Shown here piece after piece: positions 1 to 13,301 of a stretch of DNA of 64,000 nucleotides. Under the pieces are notes generated by a model that was not told the DNA's origin, made no database searches, and saw only the letters and a program-made list of their open reading frames with translations. The position numbers and the translations under genes are program-made. Where the stretch lies: assembly GCA_037389465.1 (NCBI GenBank), contig JAZARR010000197.1:8085501-8149500 (forward strand), read 5' to 3'. The stretch's first letter is position 1. The number at the start of each line of letters is the position of its first letter. The DNA is from Baylisascaris procyonis (Eukaryota > Nematoda > Chromadorea > Rhabditida > Ascarididae).

Positions 1-1604
1 TATTGGTACAATCTCATCAAGAGGTACTTTCCAAAAAAATAAAAAATAAAATAAATAAAACAAAAAACAAAAAATAAAAAAAAGGAATCGCAAAAATGCA
101 TTCAAAACTAACTTTGTGTCAATCTTTCTTTTTACGCGTATCAACTTCTCAAAAAATTCCATAAGGTGGTCTTGAATTTCGGTGATTTTAATATAAGACC
201 ATTTTTTATCTTCTATAAAGATTGCTAGCATAAAATAATCCGACTCTTTCAAAAACGAAACCCACAATAAAAAGCCGAACACATTCGCAAAAAAAAAAAA
301 AGCTAATTGAGTGTCAATTAAAGAGATGCACAACGGCGAAATGCGCCTTCTCGTCTTCGTTTACATTAAATCATTTCGATTACGCGTCGTGTATCCACGG
401 ATAAACACGATCGCTTCAAATGTTCAAATGACGCACTCAAAGAAGAATAAAAATGAAAAGAAAAACGAATGTCGATGATTTATGATAGAGTAATAAAAAA
501 TTTTTTTAGAGAAAATTTCATAGAAATTTCATTGGGAAATGTCGAAATTTCTGACTATTAGTGCTCAATCAGTCGAATATCCCAAAGTAGAATATTGGCA
601 AAAATTTAATCGAAAATTTGGTTTTTGGCAATTTCAAATAAGGAAATAAGACCCAACAGAATTTGCTAAAAATTGAGAGAATACACGCATATGCACTAAT
701 AAAACACTCTGATTAATATTGTTCATAGTAGTCGAATTAGATTCAGAAAAAACCTAGAAATAAATAAAATATACGTTTTATAACTGCTGAAAATATTGAA
801 ATTTAAGAATATCAACTAAAAGATTGCAACATTAAGCCAATCCAAGCCAATTGAAGAATTAAAGATTGAAAAATCTATAAATATGTACTTTCCAGATATC
901 TCAGAAAATAATAAAATTTTGTTACTCTATGGCAATGCAAACATATTAGAAAAAACAAACTTTTATGCTCCTTTCAAATCTACCTCGTCCAAGTGTATTA
1001 TGGCTAAGTTCTTCCTCTGTACATGTATACTTAAGCATATAGACACGTGCGCGTTTGCTTCCCAACCCCATAGTTAGAACTTGGGAACCATAAAATTACA
1101 GTTACCAATTTTGATGGGTACATTGTGTATCAAATGAAAAATCCCATAGCGCGCTGCAATTTAATTTTCGGAGTTCAAAAGGAGCTACAGATATTGAAAT
1201 GTGAGGAAAAAAATTAAATGGATTTTATCTTATATTAGTTCCACGAAAAAAAAAAATCCTTCGATGGGCATTCATTGGTATACGTGATAGAATAAGTTCA
1301 AATGCTACGGTATTAAACTGTATATTGTACCTTCTATTGGTTACTTATGAGAGTGGTTGGTTACGTGAACAGGAAGCAGAAATAGGTATCTTGCAAGCTT
1401 CTTTATTGTTCTTCTGTACTTGTTTTGCATCACTATAGGTTGAGTGACATTTATTACTCGTACTTAGAGGTTGAAGGATGTTGTCAGCAATATCCTATAT
1501 AGAACTTTTACTCGATCCTCCATCTCTATTCCCTTTGAGAGCTCTGCAAGTGCCGTTGAATGCATGGATTTGACGATAGCAGATAACTCAGACCGAGATA
1601 AGAA

Positions 1605-1619
1605 GGGGGGGGGGGGGGG
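1605..1619 (+). repeat. Poly-G run, 15 bases
   Basis: Uninterrupted G homopolymer in AT-rich surroundings. Confidence 0.95.
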
Positions 1620-3271
1620 ATTGGGGAAGAGAAAATATGAGGGGATATGGAGATAATGCCGATCTCCTATCATGATTCAAAAATCCTACGCAAAATTTTC
1701 ATGTCACTAAGAAATGGTATTACAATGAGTACAACGAATAATTAAATTTTCTTTTCCAAAACTATTTCATTAATTTTTGAGATTACTTACAAATTTTAAG
1801 GAAAAGATATATTATTTATGGTCGATGAAATAGACGAGGAGTCGAATTATTCATTGAAATGACGAGAATATAATCAATAAAGCAAGTTTTATTGGATATT
1901 CGCTTATTAAGAATCCTTCAATAGATGAGCAATAAACGATAAGATAAAGCTTTCAGAATCCGATCGTTGCTATTGGAGACATAAGAGAGAGCATCTCTAT
2001 CACGCTTATTATCGCTTCTAACATTTTTTAAAATGAAGAGCACATTTAATACAGACGGCGATGACCTATAACTGTTTCCAATTTTGGACTTCCTACTGTA
2101 CTTCGTTCTTCCCCCACCCCACCTTCCCCTGCTCCCACCCCCACCTGTCTCGAAATGTGGTACGCAAAATCAATATGTGCAAGCTAAATATATGAATTCT
2201 ATGGATAGCGCAGATGGAGCTGAGTGCAATACATTCAGACAGAGAAGGGAACAGAATAGAAAAAGCAGCATAATATTTTTGAGATAAGTGCGAAAAACAT
2301 ATTCAAACTTTAGATAACACACTATGCTCGAGTTTCTCCTCATCGACCAACCGGTTACGTAAATGAGCATGAAGTCAAGAAAATGTCATCTTATGATATG
2401 GTTCTATCTCAACCAAAAGTCCCGGTATCTCAGCTACCATATTTGACCGTTTGCGTTGTTACAATTTTTAGATGATATGAGAGTCATGTTGCCTGCCATA
2501 AATATAGTAATAAATCGAACTAAATTTAATTAGAGGTGAATTTGCGCCCATAATAATTTCTCTCGTCATCCAATATAAAAAATTTTAAACGATCTTAAGG
2601 CGTCCCTAACATATTTGCATGTTAGAAATTGCAATAAAGTTATATCCACAAGATAATGCTACAATTTGGTTGATTCCTTAGGTCATCGAGCTTATCATCG
2701 CAATTTTTATGCACGGAGCTAATTTGCATATGCAAAGCGGGTTATAAAAACGTCTTCATCTATGCCCATCTACGCTTATATGCCTGCTTGTGTGCACTTC
2801 GAAGGTAAAATTACGCCGAAAAAATTAAAGGTGTCCATCATCCTATACCATCTACCACGTTTTGTTCCATGACTATTCACGAAAACGGTTGATCTGATGT
2901 GTGAAATGCAAAAACGCATAGTTCACTAGCTCCTTGCATATGTTCGTTTACCTGTACCCTCGATCACAGTTGAGTGAAAAATCCGATTGCTGTGAAATAA
3001 ATAAAATTTCCTTAACACATTTGAATATCTACACCCCGCTGAGAAGTGGATTGTGGAACGTTATATTCATCGAATTTAGAAACTTCATCTTCATTGATTT
3101 CAAAGTGGGAACTATCGCGTAAACAGACATACACATATTCGCATGCAGGCGCATGCATACGCAAAGAGAAATTCTGCTATTGTTTGATTTGCAAATGTGA
3201 ATCTCGGAAAACACATCACGGGATTATATACTTCACTTAAATTTAAATTCTCCACAACAAGTTTAGTGAAT

Positions 3272-3285
3272 GGGGGGGGGGGGGG
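3272..3285 (+). repeat. Poly-G run, 14 bases
   Basis: Uninterrupted G homopolymer in AT-rich surroundings. Confidence 0.95.
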
Positions 3286-3328
3286 AATTCTAAATTTAAA
3301 AAAAAAATTCTACCGAATGATGCAACAT

Positions 3329-3354
3329 AAAAATTTTCACATATGAAAATTTTT
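3329..3354. other. AT-rich palindrome
   Basis: AAAAATTTTCA and TGAAAATTTTT are 11-bp complements around CATA. In such AT-rich DNA this may well be chance. Confidence 0.5.
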
Positions 3355-3550
3355 CTACCATTCCACTTTAAATGGAAATTTTCGATGAAAATTTTATCCC
3401 TTCATAGAGTTTCACATCTTACAAGCGATGTATTTTAGAGGTAGATATTTAAAATGAAGAATCATGAAACGAAATTTCACGCAGGGAATCAATCTATGTC
3501 TATAGAAAAGGTAGAGACACGTGTTGCTAAGACGACTAGCATTCAAATGA

Positions 3551-3618
3551 AGCAGAAAGAGAGAGAGAGAGAGGGAGAGAGAGAAAGAGAGAGAGAGAGA
3601 AAGAGATAGAAGGAGAGA
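3551..3618 (+). repeat. (GA)n tract, CU-rich in a minus-strand transcript
   Basis: Nearly pure GA dinucleotides with a few GGA, AAA and ATA interruptions. RNA from the minus strand would be a CU repeat. Confidence 0.95.
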
Positions 3619-6600
3619 GTGAATGAGAGTGAGCTTAAAAATAAAAAAAATTAAAAATGTAATTCACAAATATTGCGCTATCTAACTTCCGGAAAGCGCA
3701 TTTATTGAAAGCGAAATATTTCAATAGAATATTTTAAAATATCACATGAAAAATGCTACCTTAAAACAATATATCAAAAGGACATCTAAATAATGCAAAT
3801 AGCTAATCTCAATAGCGAGACAAAAAATTTTTCCATCGTTTATTACGGTCAGTATACCCTCAAATGTGCATAGAGAATAAATTGGAATTTTTTTTTTTTT
3901 AATTCAAAATGTTTTCTCAGAAAAAATTTTTTCCAATTTTACAAAATTTCTAAAAAATTTTAAAAAATTCAAAAAAAGGATGTGGAGATAAGAAGATGAA
4001 TTATCTCTAGAAGTTAATGTCATCAATGAATGGCTTCATTTTGTTAACGATTGTGTGTAATCGTAACGATGGTAACACCATTATTCTTTTTCGTGATTCA
4101 TTAAAAATTTGTATATTGCCTCTATGAGGATTTTATCGACGAATTCATAAGCTTATTCATGTAGATTATTAAATCATATGAAGAATGTTTCATCTCAGAA
4201 TGTATAAAAAAAATTTACATACAGAAAAATTATCTAAATAAATAAAATCGTTATTTTTAGTGGAAATTAGAATTTTCAAATTTAGAAGTTTTTTTTTCAG
4301 AAAAAAATTTTTTAAAAAATCTTAGAAAAAATCGATGCAATTATCTAAAATCTTCATCCAAAAAAAACAAAAACAACTTTAGTTCCTTCCAATCCAATTT
4401 GAAAATTATCCAAAATGCAAAAGTGGCTAAGAAAAAAAAAAGAAAAAAAGAAAACTCAAAAGAGATAGAAAGTGTTTGTGTGTGCATGTAATAAAAGAAA
4501 GAGAAAAAGATTAGATGAAAGAAATGATTGGAAAATTACTCTCAATATATTTTTGATCACATTTGATAAAGAAGCATTATAAAACTTTCTAGAGGACCTT
4601 ATATATAATATAAATTAAAATATTAGAAAATAAAATACAGTGAAATAAAAATATGAAAAAATCAAAACTAATCTCTTAGGTTATTCTGGTTTAATTTTAG
4701 TCAAAAGCGAAATAAACTGAAAATTCTTCCTTTAATCAATTCAATACGGCTATGTAGCTTGATTAGCATTATTTTTTCCGGTATCTTATACGTTGAAAAT
4801 TTTCGATACACAATACGACTTTACTTGTAATAAATTACGAGGTGATAGGTGATTTCATAAACGATCAAAAATTTTTAGTAATTTTTTGGCAATACTGATA
4901 GTTTTTTTTTTTTTAGAGAAATGCATTTCAGTCCCACCTCCCCCTCCTCCTATCCAGAGAAAGTGAACAGTGGTGCAAGCTTGAAAGAAAAAAAAAATCG
5001 CCCAATATAGCAGGAGTTTCATCTCATAAAAGTCTGGTGAAGTAAAGAGTTTATTGAAGCGAGGAACCCCATCGAAAGACGGGTGATAAAAAATTTCCAC
5101 ATTTGTTTCAGGTTGATGTATTTTCTCGAAAAAAAAAAAAAGCTTCAAAAAATTTTCAACAGTGCATTATAATGCATTTATTAATGAATATAAAAATACG
5201 ACAATATTACAAAATGCACGATATTTATTTTTAAATTTTATCAAAAAAAGGAAAGATGATATCTCGAACGGATAAAAGAAAAAAAAAAAATATTGGTAGT
5301 GGTACATCAGCCGGTTCCAATCACATGGGAACATATGGGATATTATTGCAATTAAACGTTTTCGATGTTAAACTTTTTTTTTTTTCTTTAACTCTGAGAG
5401 ATCTTTGAGCATGCATAATGCTATGGATGGAAAATATTTATTTTTAAACGTTATAAAAATTAAATGAAACTATGAAAATTGAAAAACAGCAACTCATTTC
5501 GATGAGATTTAAAACTTTTTTCTGCAATATTTCAAACTCGATTAATGTGTCTAAAAAACTGCTCGAAAAAGTGAGCGGAAAAGTAAAGGAAACTATTAAA
5601 TTAAAGCTATAAAGAAAAGTGTAAAATTAGAGAAATGAGGAAAACCACAAAGTTACAGGAAAGGTGGAAAAAAGTCTACCAAGTTCGGCAAATATCTGTG
5701 AAAAACTCAGAATAAATAGCAACAAGAAAAAAAGAAAGATGAAATAAGAAAATCTTGAAAGAACAACCAAGAAGTCCTTTCATTTTTTTTTTTCTGAATT
5801 TAAGGATTAAGAAATAACTTCCTCCTTAGTGCCTACATATAAATGATGAGAGTTTCTATTTTAGTATCAATAAGCAAAACAAAGCATAAATGTTGAAATC
5901 GCGAATTATAAGAAAGCGCGAATAAATTGCAAATAGTGAAAAGTTGAAATGTGCTCTATTGAGTTCATTTATGCTCATTGTGACTATTGTTCGCTATTTG
6001 TTCATCAAATGAAGTTGTTAGACAAAAATTCTATTAATTCGTTGCTGTAAATCATATTGATGCTGATTTTTGTAAATTTTTAGCATTTATATTTATTCTT
6101 TTAGCTACTAATATAAATAACGAAAACACTGATAAACAGCAATGAATAGTGGTGAATGACGGAAAATATTCTCATGAAAGCGTAGATCATGTAATCCATT
6201 TTCTCGAGGGCATAGATTTTTTCAGCATTAGTATAAATCCATTTGCAATGAGAGCACCGAAATTGCATATACCAGCAGGGGAGGTGAAGAAGGAAGGGGA
6301 GGTGCATCGAGGGGAACGAAGGGAAGAGTGGGGAGGTGAAGAGACCCATAAAATTGACTGCTTAGAGTTGCTAAAAATAGATTAGGTAAAAAGGTCAAAA
6401 AGTTTATTTTCAAGATTTAAAAAAAAACGATAGAGATTTGAAGGTACTGTATTCTACGCATATTTGTCTAAACTACAACATATACCCTGGTGAATGCGAT
6501 GAACTATATGGGGAGTACTACTGTAAACATAATAAGTGCTTACTCTCTAACTTCTCATCGCATTCTCATGCGTACATCTAAAGCGATGACAACGTCTTCA

Positions 6601-8459
6601 TCGATTTTGCAGCTATAAATCTACATAATCATAATGTATATACATGGGATATGGCTCTATGGGATTAAAGAAAACCTCATCTGATGAATGAAATGAAATG
6701 ATATCACTCGAATGACCTCAGGCAATATTCGTCATTGGCAGACCGCTCAATTTAAGGCGATATATGAATAGATCGTGCTTAGTTTCGCTAAAATATCTCA
6801 AGAATATAACTTGAAGGTCGCGTAAATACTTTTATAATTTTTGTTTACTTGAAAAAAAAACAGTAAAATTAATTCGGTGGGAAATATAGCTATTCTCCTA
6901 AAACAATGCCTTTGAAGAAATATTTAAAAATCGGAAATTGTTGAAAAAATATCGTCAGATATGAAACGTTAATTCAACATATCATAGCCATAAATTAAAA
7001 CTACTAAAACCCAAGTAAAAAAAAGGTTTGAAAGCATAAATTCAACATGGGGTGGAAATGCGAAGAGAGCGAAGCGAACTTAACCGGCAGAATGCTGTTG
7101 GGCGATGCTGCAATCGAAGAATGAAAAGAGGAGACACTGACTAGACGAGGTAAGGGCGATGAGGGAGTGTTCACCATTGGTTGACAGTGTATTTTTTGTA
7201 GTCTCTAAGCAGCATTATGGGTGCCCAACATCGCAATCAATGATGTTCATCTAACCAATTTACCTGCCACACATATTCACATCTATTTTTCTTCTTCAAA
7301 TTTATTCACGGATTAACGAATGCATCCTGAAATATCGCGTTGAAAACTTTAGTTACCTCACAGGATCATCAACGTTCACCCTTTCGATCACCACTAATCG
7401 CTTAAGATATGTTCAATTCAGAAAAAGAAAATAGACGTTAACCCACTCTCATTCAAAAAAATATCCTTTTGAAAACTTTAATGCTTGGAAGCTTTCTAAA
7501 ATTAAAAATTAAAAAAAAAAGATTCAATGGAAGATGGCAACCAATCGCATACAAAATGAATAAATTATACTAGGGGGGCAGTTTTATTGAGATGAAGAGA
7601 GAGGCATTATTTTAATTTATATAATAGAGTCTCGATAATAGGAAAAGAGATGTAGAGATATGATCGAAACTAGGAAATAAATAAACGTACCAACTGCTGG
7701 TTGCATTAATCCATTCTACCGTAGTGGATATGAGAGGATATATGAACGGATGAAAGGTCATCATTGAAAGAGACGATTATAGATCGTGCATGATGGGAAG
7801 AACTTCATAAAGAGGAATTTGCACATCATTAAGTGCTTTGTGCATTCGGTTGTTTCAAAATGAGAGAGAAAAAATTGCAGTGAGTGGAGGATTTTTGTTC
7901 GATAGGAAAATGAAATGAGCATATTTGAATGCTTTTATTGCAATCGTATTTTTTTTCTTTTTTTTTTTCTATAAGCGTTGTGAGTACTATGAAATTTGAA
8001 ATTGTAAGAAGAAAAGAAAATTTTTTTTCAACAGCTTCAAAAAGAATGAAACATTTAAAGACACTTCTCACAAAATTCTTTCAATTCTCTTTGATCAAAA
8101 ATGCTCTCATGAATTTTTCAATTTTTGTAAGAAAAAAAATTTTTTTCTTAAGATTTTCAGAAAGGAATAAAAGAAATTATTGCATATTTTAATATGATGA
8201 AAACTGAAAAATATAAATTCTTGATGAAAAATTTCTGCTCGTTTATTGTTTTATAGAGTCTGAAATATACCAAACGCGAAAATTTGAGCAAATAGAATTT
8301 TTTTTTTTTAACGAATTCGACATAAACAGTGAGAAAGTGAAAGAACTGTTTTGAATATTCAATCTAAAAATGAGGCAGCACAGCTTAATGTACCTTTCTC
8401 AGTGGATGGATTTGTGCCCAAGATAGCGTGGCTTCAACTCTGCGTAAAGAATAGACCGA

Positions 8460-8513
8460 CCGCTCGCATAAATGGGATTTTCGAAAAACAATAGAAAGCC
8501 GCTCGCATAAATG
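8460..8513 (+). repeat. 15-bp direct repeat at 39-base spacing
   Basis: CCGCTCGCATAAATG occurs exactly at 8460-8474 and 8499-8513, each followed by a similar purine-then-T stretch. It looks like two units of a decayed 39-bp repeat. Confidence 0.75.
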
Positions 8514-9316
8514 AAATTTTTTAACCAGCCTAGTTACACATATCCTTAAGTATGTCTTGAAAATTTGAAAGCTATATCATGAAAATAATCCGAAGCATGC
8601 TAAAAGTTGCGAAACTTAATTGATGTGACTCATAGCAAAGATATAAAGCATTCTAAATGGAATATAAGAACGATGAGAGTGGAAAAGAGTAGATGGGGGA
8701 AGTAGAAGAGAGGAATAGAGAGGGAAAGCGAGAGGGAGAGAAAGACGAGGAATGAAAGTAGGATTTCGAGTTTTAATTATGGACTTAGTCAGCTATGCGA
8801 CGGGGATAAATGTCACCTTTAGTGGCAGGATTATAGCGTTCTCAGGTACCATAATGATATGTGGCAAACATTTTTATCTCTTCTTAGCTGCATTATTGTG
8901 GCTTGGAAACATTTGCATAAGCAATGCAGCCTAATGAGGAGTGGAAAATTGTGGAAATGAACGACAACAGGGGTGGAGTGGGACGGGGGTTGGGGGAAAA
9001 GCTGAGCAGGGGGGAGGGGTACTATTTCTTCCCATCTCTGTGGAAGAACTGTAGTTTATTTAAATAATGGGCAGATTTACTCTTTCAGCGTTCAAGGACC
9101 ATTATTTGACCTTCACTATCAAAGCGTTTCTTTGTGGACTGGTGCGGTGATTAAAGAAAGAAAAAACAGAAGAAAGCTGCAAAATTGGTTCAACTTCATA
9201 AATGGGGTCCTTCTCGGCTAGGCTATAGCATAAAACTTTGCAATTATTGCCCAAACAACCATGACGTGACGGTCTCATCGTGCGACATTTATGCCACACA
9301 TAAATAATATGCAATT

Positions 9317-9361
9317 CCGGTTAATATTATTGTTATCCGGTTAATATGCGGTTAATAATAT
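9317..9361 (+). repeat. CCGGTTAATAT repeats with internal inverted arms
   Basis: CCGGTTAATAT is present at 9317 and 9337, and a variant GCGGTTAATA follows at 9348. AATATTATT and AATAATATT between them are complementary and could pair. Confidence 0.7.
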
Positions 9362-12300
9362 TCATCTATATGCTATATCATTCGGCGCAAGTGTCACACT
9401 ACTTTACCTGCTAAGCAGTAATTTCAACAACTGTGTGAAAATTAAAAGCGCATTTGAATCGCACAACAACTTTTAGTGAACCTTTCAACTAACTCTTATG
9501 TATCGCTTTTTTCGAGGACGCATTTGTTCGCCGCATCTATGCTTTTTTTTTTGTGAGCAATCAACAACGACAGTCCTCCTCGGAAATCGCGCAGTATTGC
9601 TAGGCATATTGCTTTGCACGATTGTACGGTCACATTGTGAGATGTTCATGTTCACAGAATTGACGTTTTTCATAATAAATATACTTCTGAAGTGCAAAAT
9701 TCGTGTGCGACTTCCTAAAGTTCGCTGCTACTTTTGCAAATCCAATCACCCTTCTACTGAAATGGTCTTCGAGGAAAATTTTTGAAATAAAATGTTGTAA
9801 AAATTCAAACAAATCTTAATCATTATTGAGTACTTCTGTAGAAAAAAAAAATCATTACTTGCAAGATGCTAAAAAAACGCTTAACAACATCATCTCCGTA
9901 AAGCCAATTTTGTGATATTAAATAAGCCCTCACCTGGTATCTTAGCAATAAATCAACTTTTAAAAATTTTAGATGGTGACTTAGAATATTCTAATATTTT
10001 AGAAACTTTTTGTAGATCATTTCTGGTACCAAAACTAATGAAAATTTCACATCGGCTAAATTTTATATGAGCAAACTGTTATGAAAGACGATCAAAAGTT
10101 GCAAATTCAACGTCGCATTCGTTCTTCTCATGTCGCTTTCTCAAACTCTCAATAACTACGCTAAAATATAGACATATTCGTTTTAATAGCTTTAAAAAAA
10201 AATTTACATCAATTTTATGCAAATATCGATGCAATGCTAATATAAGCATTTCTGATGGAAATTTTCAGGAAATATACGACTTTAATATTGGAACTCATTT
10301 CTAATTATGAGCTCACTTGAATGCTGATGACATTATTGAAAAACAACAGCATCATGTGTGCCCTGAAGGTGAATGTCGCCAATAAATTAAACTAATTCTT
10401 GCATTGCAATTTTCGGTCGATGCAATTTCAGCTCAACATTCGAATGCAATGCACGAATATGAAACGTTTTTGAACAATTCATCACAAATTGACGCTAAAT
10501 TTGCACATATCGATAATCAATAAAAAGTCGGTAAATTTTACTAAACTTACGAAACAATAAAAAACGATTGAATGAGTAAATTGACAGTAACAGTTATACA
10601 TAAAGACTGGCAATCCTACTACCATATAGAAGAAATTAAAAAACAAGGAGGGAAATTTTATTTTAAAAAAGGGAATGGTAATTTAGCATTATTCATTCGG
10701 CTGAATGATTGTACGGTATTTTGCAACTGTAAATGAAATCATTGAAATGATTTTTCTTTTTTGGTCGCTGTAACAATCAGGTGAATTTTTTTTTTGTTAA
10801 TATGAATATAGAATTTAAATTCACTTCCGCCGAAATTCAAATTCATCGTAATTTTAATTTATTACGCTAAAATTTGAATACGATTTTAAATATTTAACAG
10901 ATTTCAGAAAATTTTTGAAATTTTTTTTTTCAACTATTCAAGTGACGAATTGCTTTCTTCTCTTGAATTATTGAATTATGAATTCAGTCAAAAATTGATA
11001 TTAATGAGTTTATTTATATAATAAATAAGAAATCTCGCCCCAAAAGCAACAGAGATGATTAGAGAAATCAAATTTTACAGTTTTCTGAAAAACATATTAG
11101 GGAATGCTTTTTTAAGTGAAATATTTCGCATTTTATTGCGATATAAAAAAAAATCTTTTTTTTCGCTAGCAGTTTAACGTGCACTCAGCAACAAAATCGT
11201 GAAATACATTTCCAAGGAAAAATTCTTATTTTATAGATGTTAATAGTGTACAAATAATATATGTGTGCTCGGCTATAATTTTTGCTTGAATTGTATAATT
11301 TATGGCGCAAATAAAATGTCTATTCGATAATTAAAAATGAATCAACGCTATCGTTTTATCGAGATGCATCACTCAACGAAACAATAAAAAATCTATAAAA
11401 AGACTCTAAAAAATATTTCATTTATAAATGTTTTATTCTCACAATTTTATTCTTGTCGATATAAACTATTGTGCTTCATTCACATCAAGGAAAAGTTTTC
11501 GATCAGAAAAGAAAACCAAAAATTGTAAAAAAAAGTTGTGAGGAAAAATATCAGTTTCAATTTCAGTGAAAAATTTAAATGGTAGAAGAAAAATTTTCAA
11601 TGAGCGAATGCTTTAAGCAACTTATTTTCCATATAAAGCAACCCTCTTATACCTTTCGCAACGTTCTAAAAATATTCATCGCAAAGAGAAAAACATACAA
11701 TCGAAGAAATTTGAAAGGAAACCCATATTTGAGGACATTTAGCTTCCTTTCCTAACATATTCCAGGATCTCAAACCTGCTATCAAATTTTCCAATGCTAA
11801 TAACACACTTACTTAGCACACATAACCGAGGCGGAATACAAAAGGTTCTAAATGAGCAAAATACCGTACATGTGCATGGATTTCACGAATACCGTTGAAT
11901 AATGAAGATTTCATGCATAATAAGAATGTATAAAAGTGTGCGAAAAACTATCGAAAACCTCGAACATACCTTTCTATACAATAAAACATCTATATTTTTT
12001 CCGCATCTTTCGGGAAAAAACTTTTTAACTATCAAAAGAACTCATGTAAAATACTTATTTTTTGACTGATCGAGCGGACTTGATTTTTTTCTTAATTTGG
12101 TATTGAATAAAACAAAAAAGGTTTCTTCACCTTTTCCATCCCAACAGGCAAATTTAGCTTATAGTATTAAAAAAGTCTAATATATACGTTTTAAAAAAGT
12201 GAAAAAAATTAAGAAGCTCTCTTCAGCAAATCAAAATTCAAGTGTAGAAGGTGGCCAATGTTTGATTGTTTGAATAATACGAATTACGAATATCCTTCTA

Positions 12301-12431
12301 AACTTTTTCGCTCGTTACCGCTTCCATTAAGGACAACATTGCTCAACGTGCAACGAAAACTAGCACGACAATTGGCTAACGAACTCTTCTGGACTTGTCG
12401 TCCGTCTTCGATTTCCAGTTTCGTGAGGAAC

Positions 12432-12500
12432 AGAAAGAGGGAGATAGAGAGAGAGAGAGAGAGATAGAGAGAGAGAGAAAGAGAGAGATAAAGAGAGAGA
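12432..12500 (+). repeat. (GA)n tract, CU-rich in a minus-strand transcript
   Basis: GA repeat with occasional ATA and AAA interruptions. RNA from the minus strand would be (CU)n. Confidence 0.95.
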
Positions 12501-13191
12501 ACATCTGTTCCACGTAAAAGAAAACCGTAAAAATAATTGACATTTTCTCGCCCAAGCATCATAAAGACTTGTTCAAGAGACCTTTTTTTTCGTTAAGCCT
12601 CATACAGCACGATCACAAACAAGACACACAAAGCGATACGATGAACGATTTAATGGGAAAGAGACAACGACATATATGAAATCCATCTTCCATTGCTTCA
12701 CTTACGCTGGCTTACCAATCTCCTCTCAACGACCTCTTTCCGCCTCGTCACGTCCGCCCAACCTCTTCCCTCCTCTCCATTCCCTCCTCCTTAACCCCCT
12801 CCCTTTCTCCTCTACCACTTCAGTAGTACCGCCTACGCATGAGGGCTGCATGTAATATATAGCCACGTATTACTAACACAAATTTTGCACATACGGAAGG
12901 CAGAAAAAAACAATGAAAATCCAAAAAAAACTCCAGAGAACTACCTGTCTCCGGCGGAAAGAACACACACCAGCACTTCCCGTTAAGCAAAAAAAAAACG
13001 CAGAACTGGAAAAAAAGGAACATTCCATCCCAACCTTTTCAAATACATATGCGTACAGCCGATACTGGTATCTACAGGCACCCATGCAGGCATCCATAAC
13101 TAATTCACCTCTAATGAATCATGCATATGCACTGTAACTTCCTGAGGTGAGATATAACTTTTTAAATGGTTATATAAGCATTGCATAGATA

Positions 13192-13301
13192 TGTCGGCAG
13201 ACAAAAGAAATACATATGTCGGCAGACATAGATGTGTCGGCAGACAGAGCTCGGCATTTGAAACTGCCAGCAGACATAGGACGCAACATAAACAGCAGAC
13301 A
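13192..13301. repeat. Clustered TGTCGGCAGACA repeats
   Basis: Three exact copies of TGTCGGCAGACA start at 13192, 13217 and 13235. Two shortened copies (GCCAGCAGACA near 13265, and AACAGCAGACAC near 13290) follow. Each unit has short complementary ends TGTC/GACA. Confidence 0.85.

Larger units (their letters stand above)
1..9100. other. No gene recognised: AT-rich DNA with simple repeats
   Basis: Probably intron of the PTB gene or intergenic DNA. It holds the G15 and G14 runs, the (GA)n tract at 3551, the palindrome at 3329, the 39-bp direct repeat at 8460, and purine-rich patches at 6270-6345 and 8690-8760. A possible 44-nt minus-strand exon at 7357-7400 is discussed under findings. Confidence 0.5.

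Noticed and set aside
12284..12562. 92-codon minus-strand open frame with Ser-Leu runs
   Set aside because: It is a translation of the (GA)n tract on the opposite strand.
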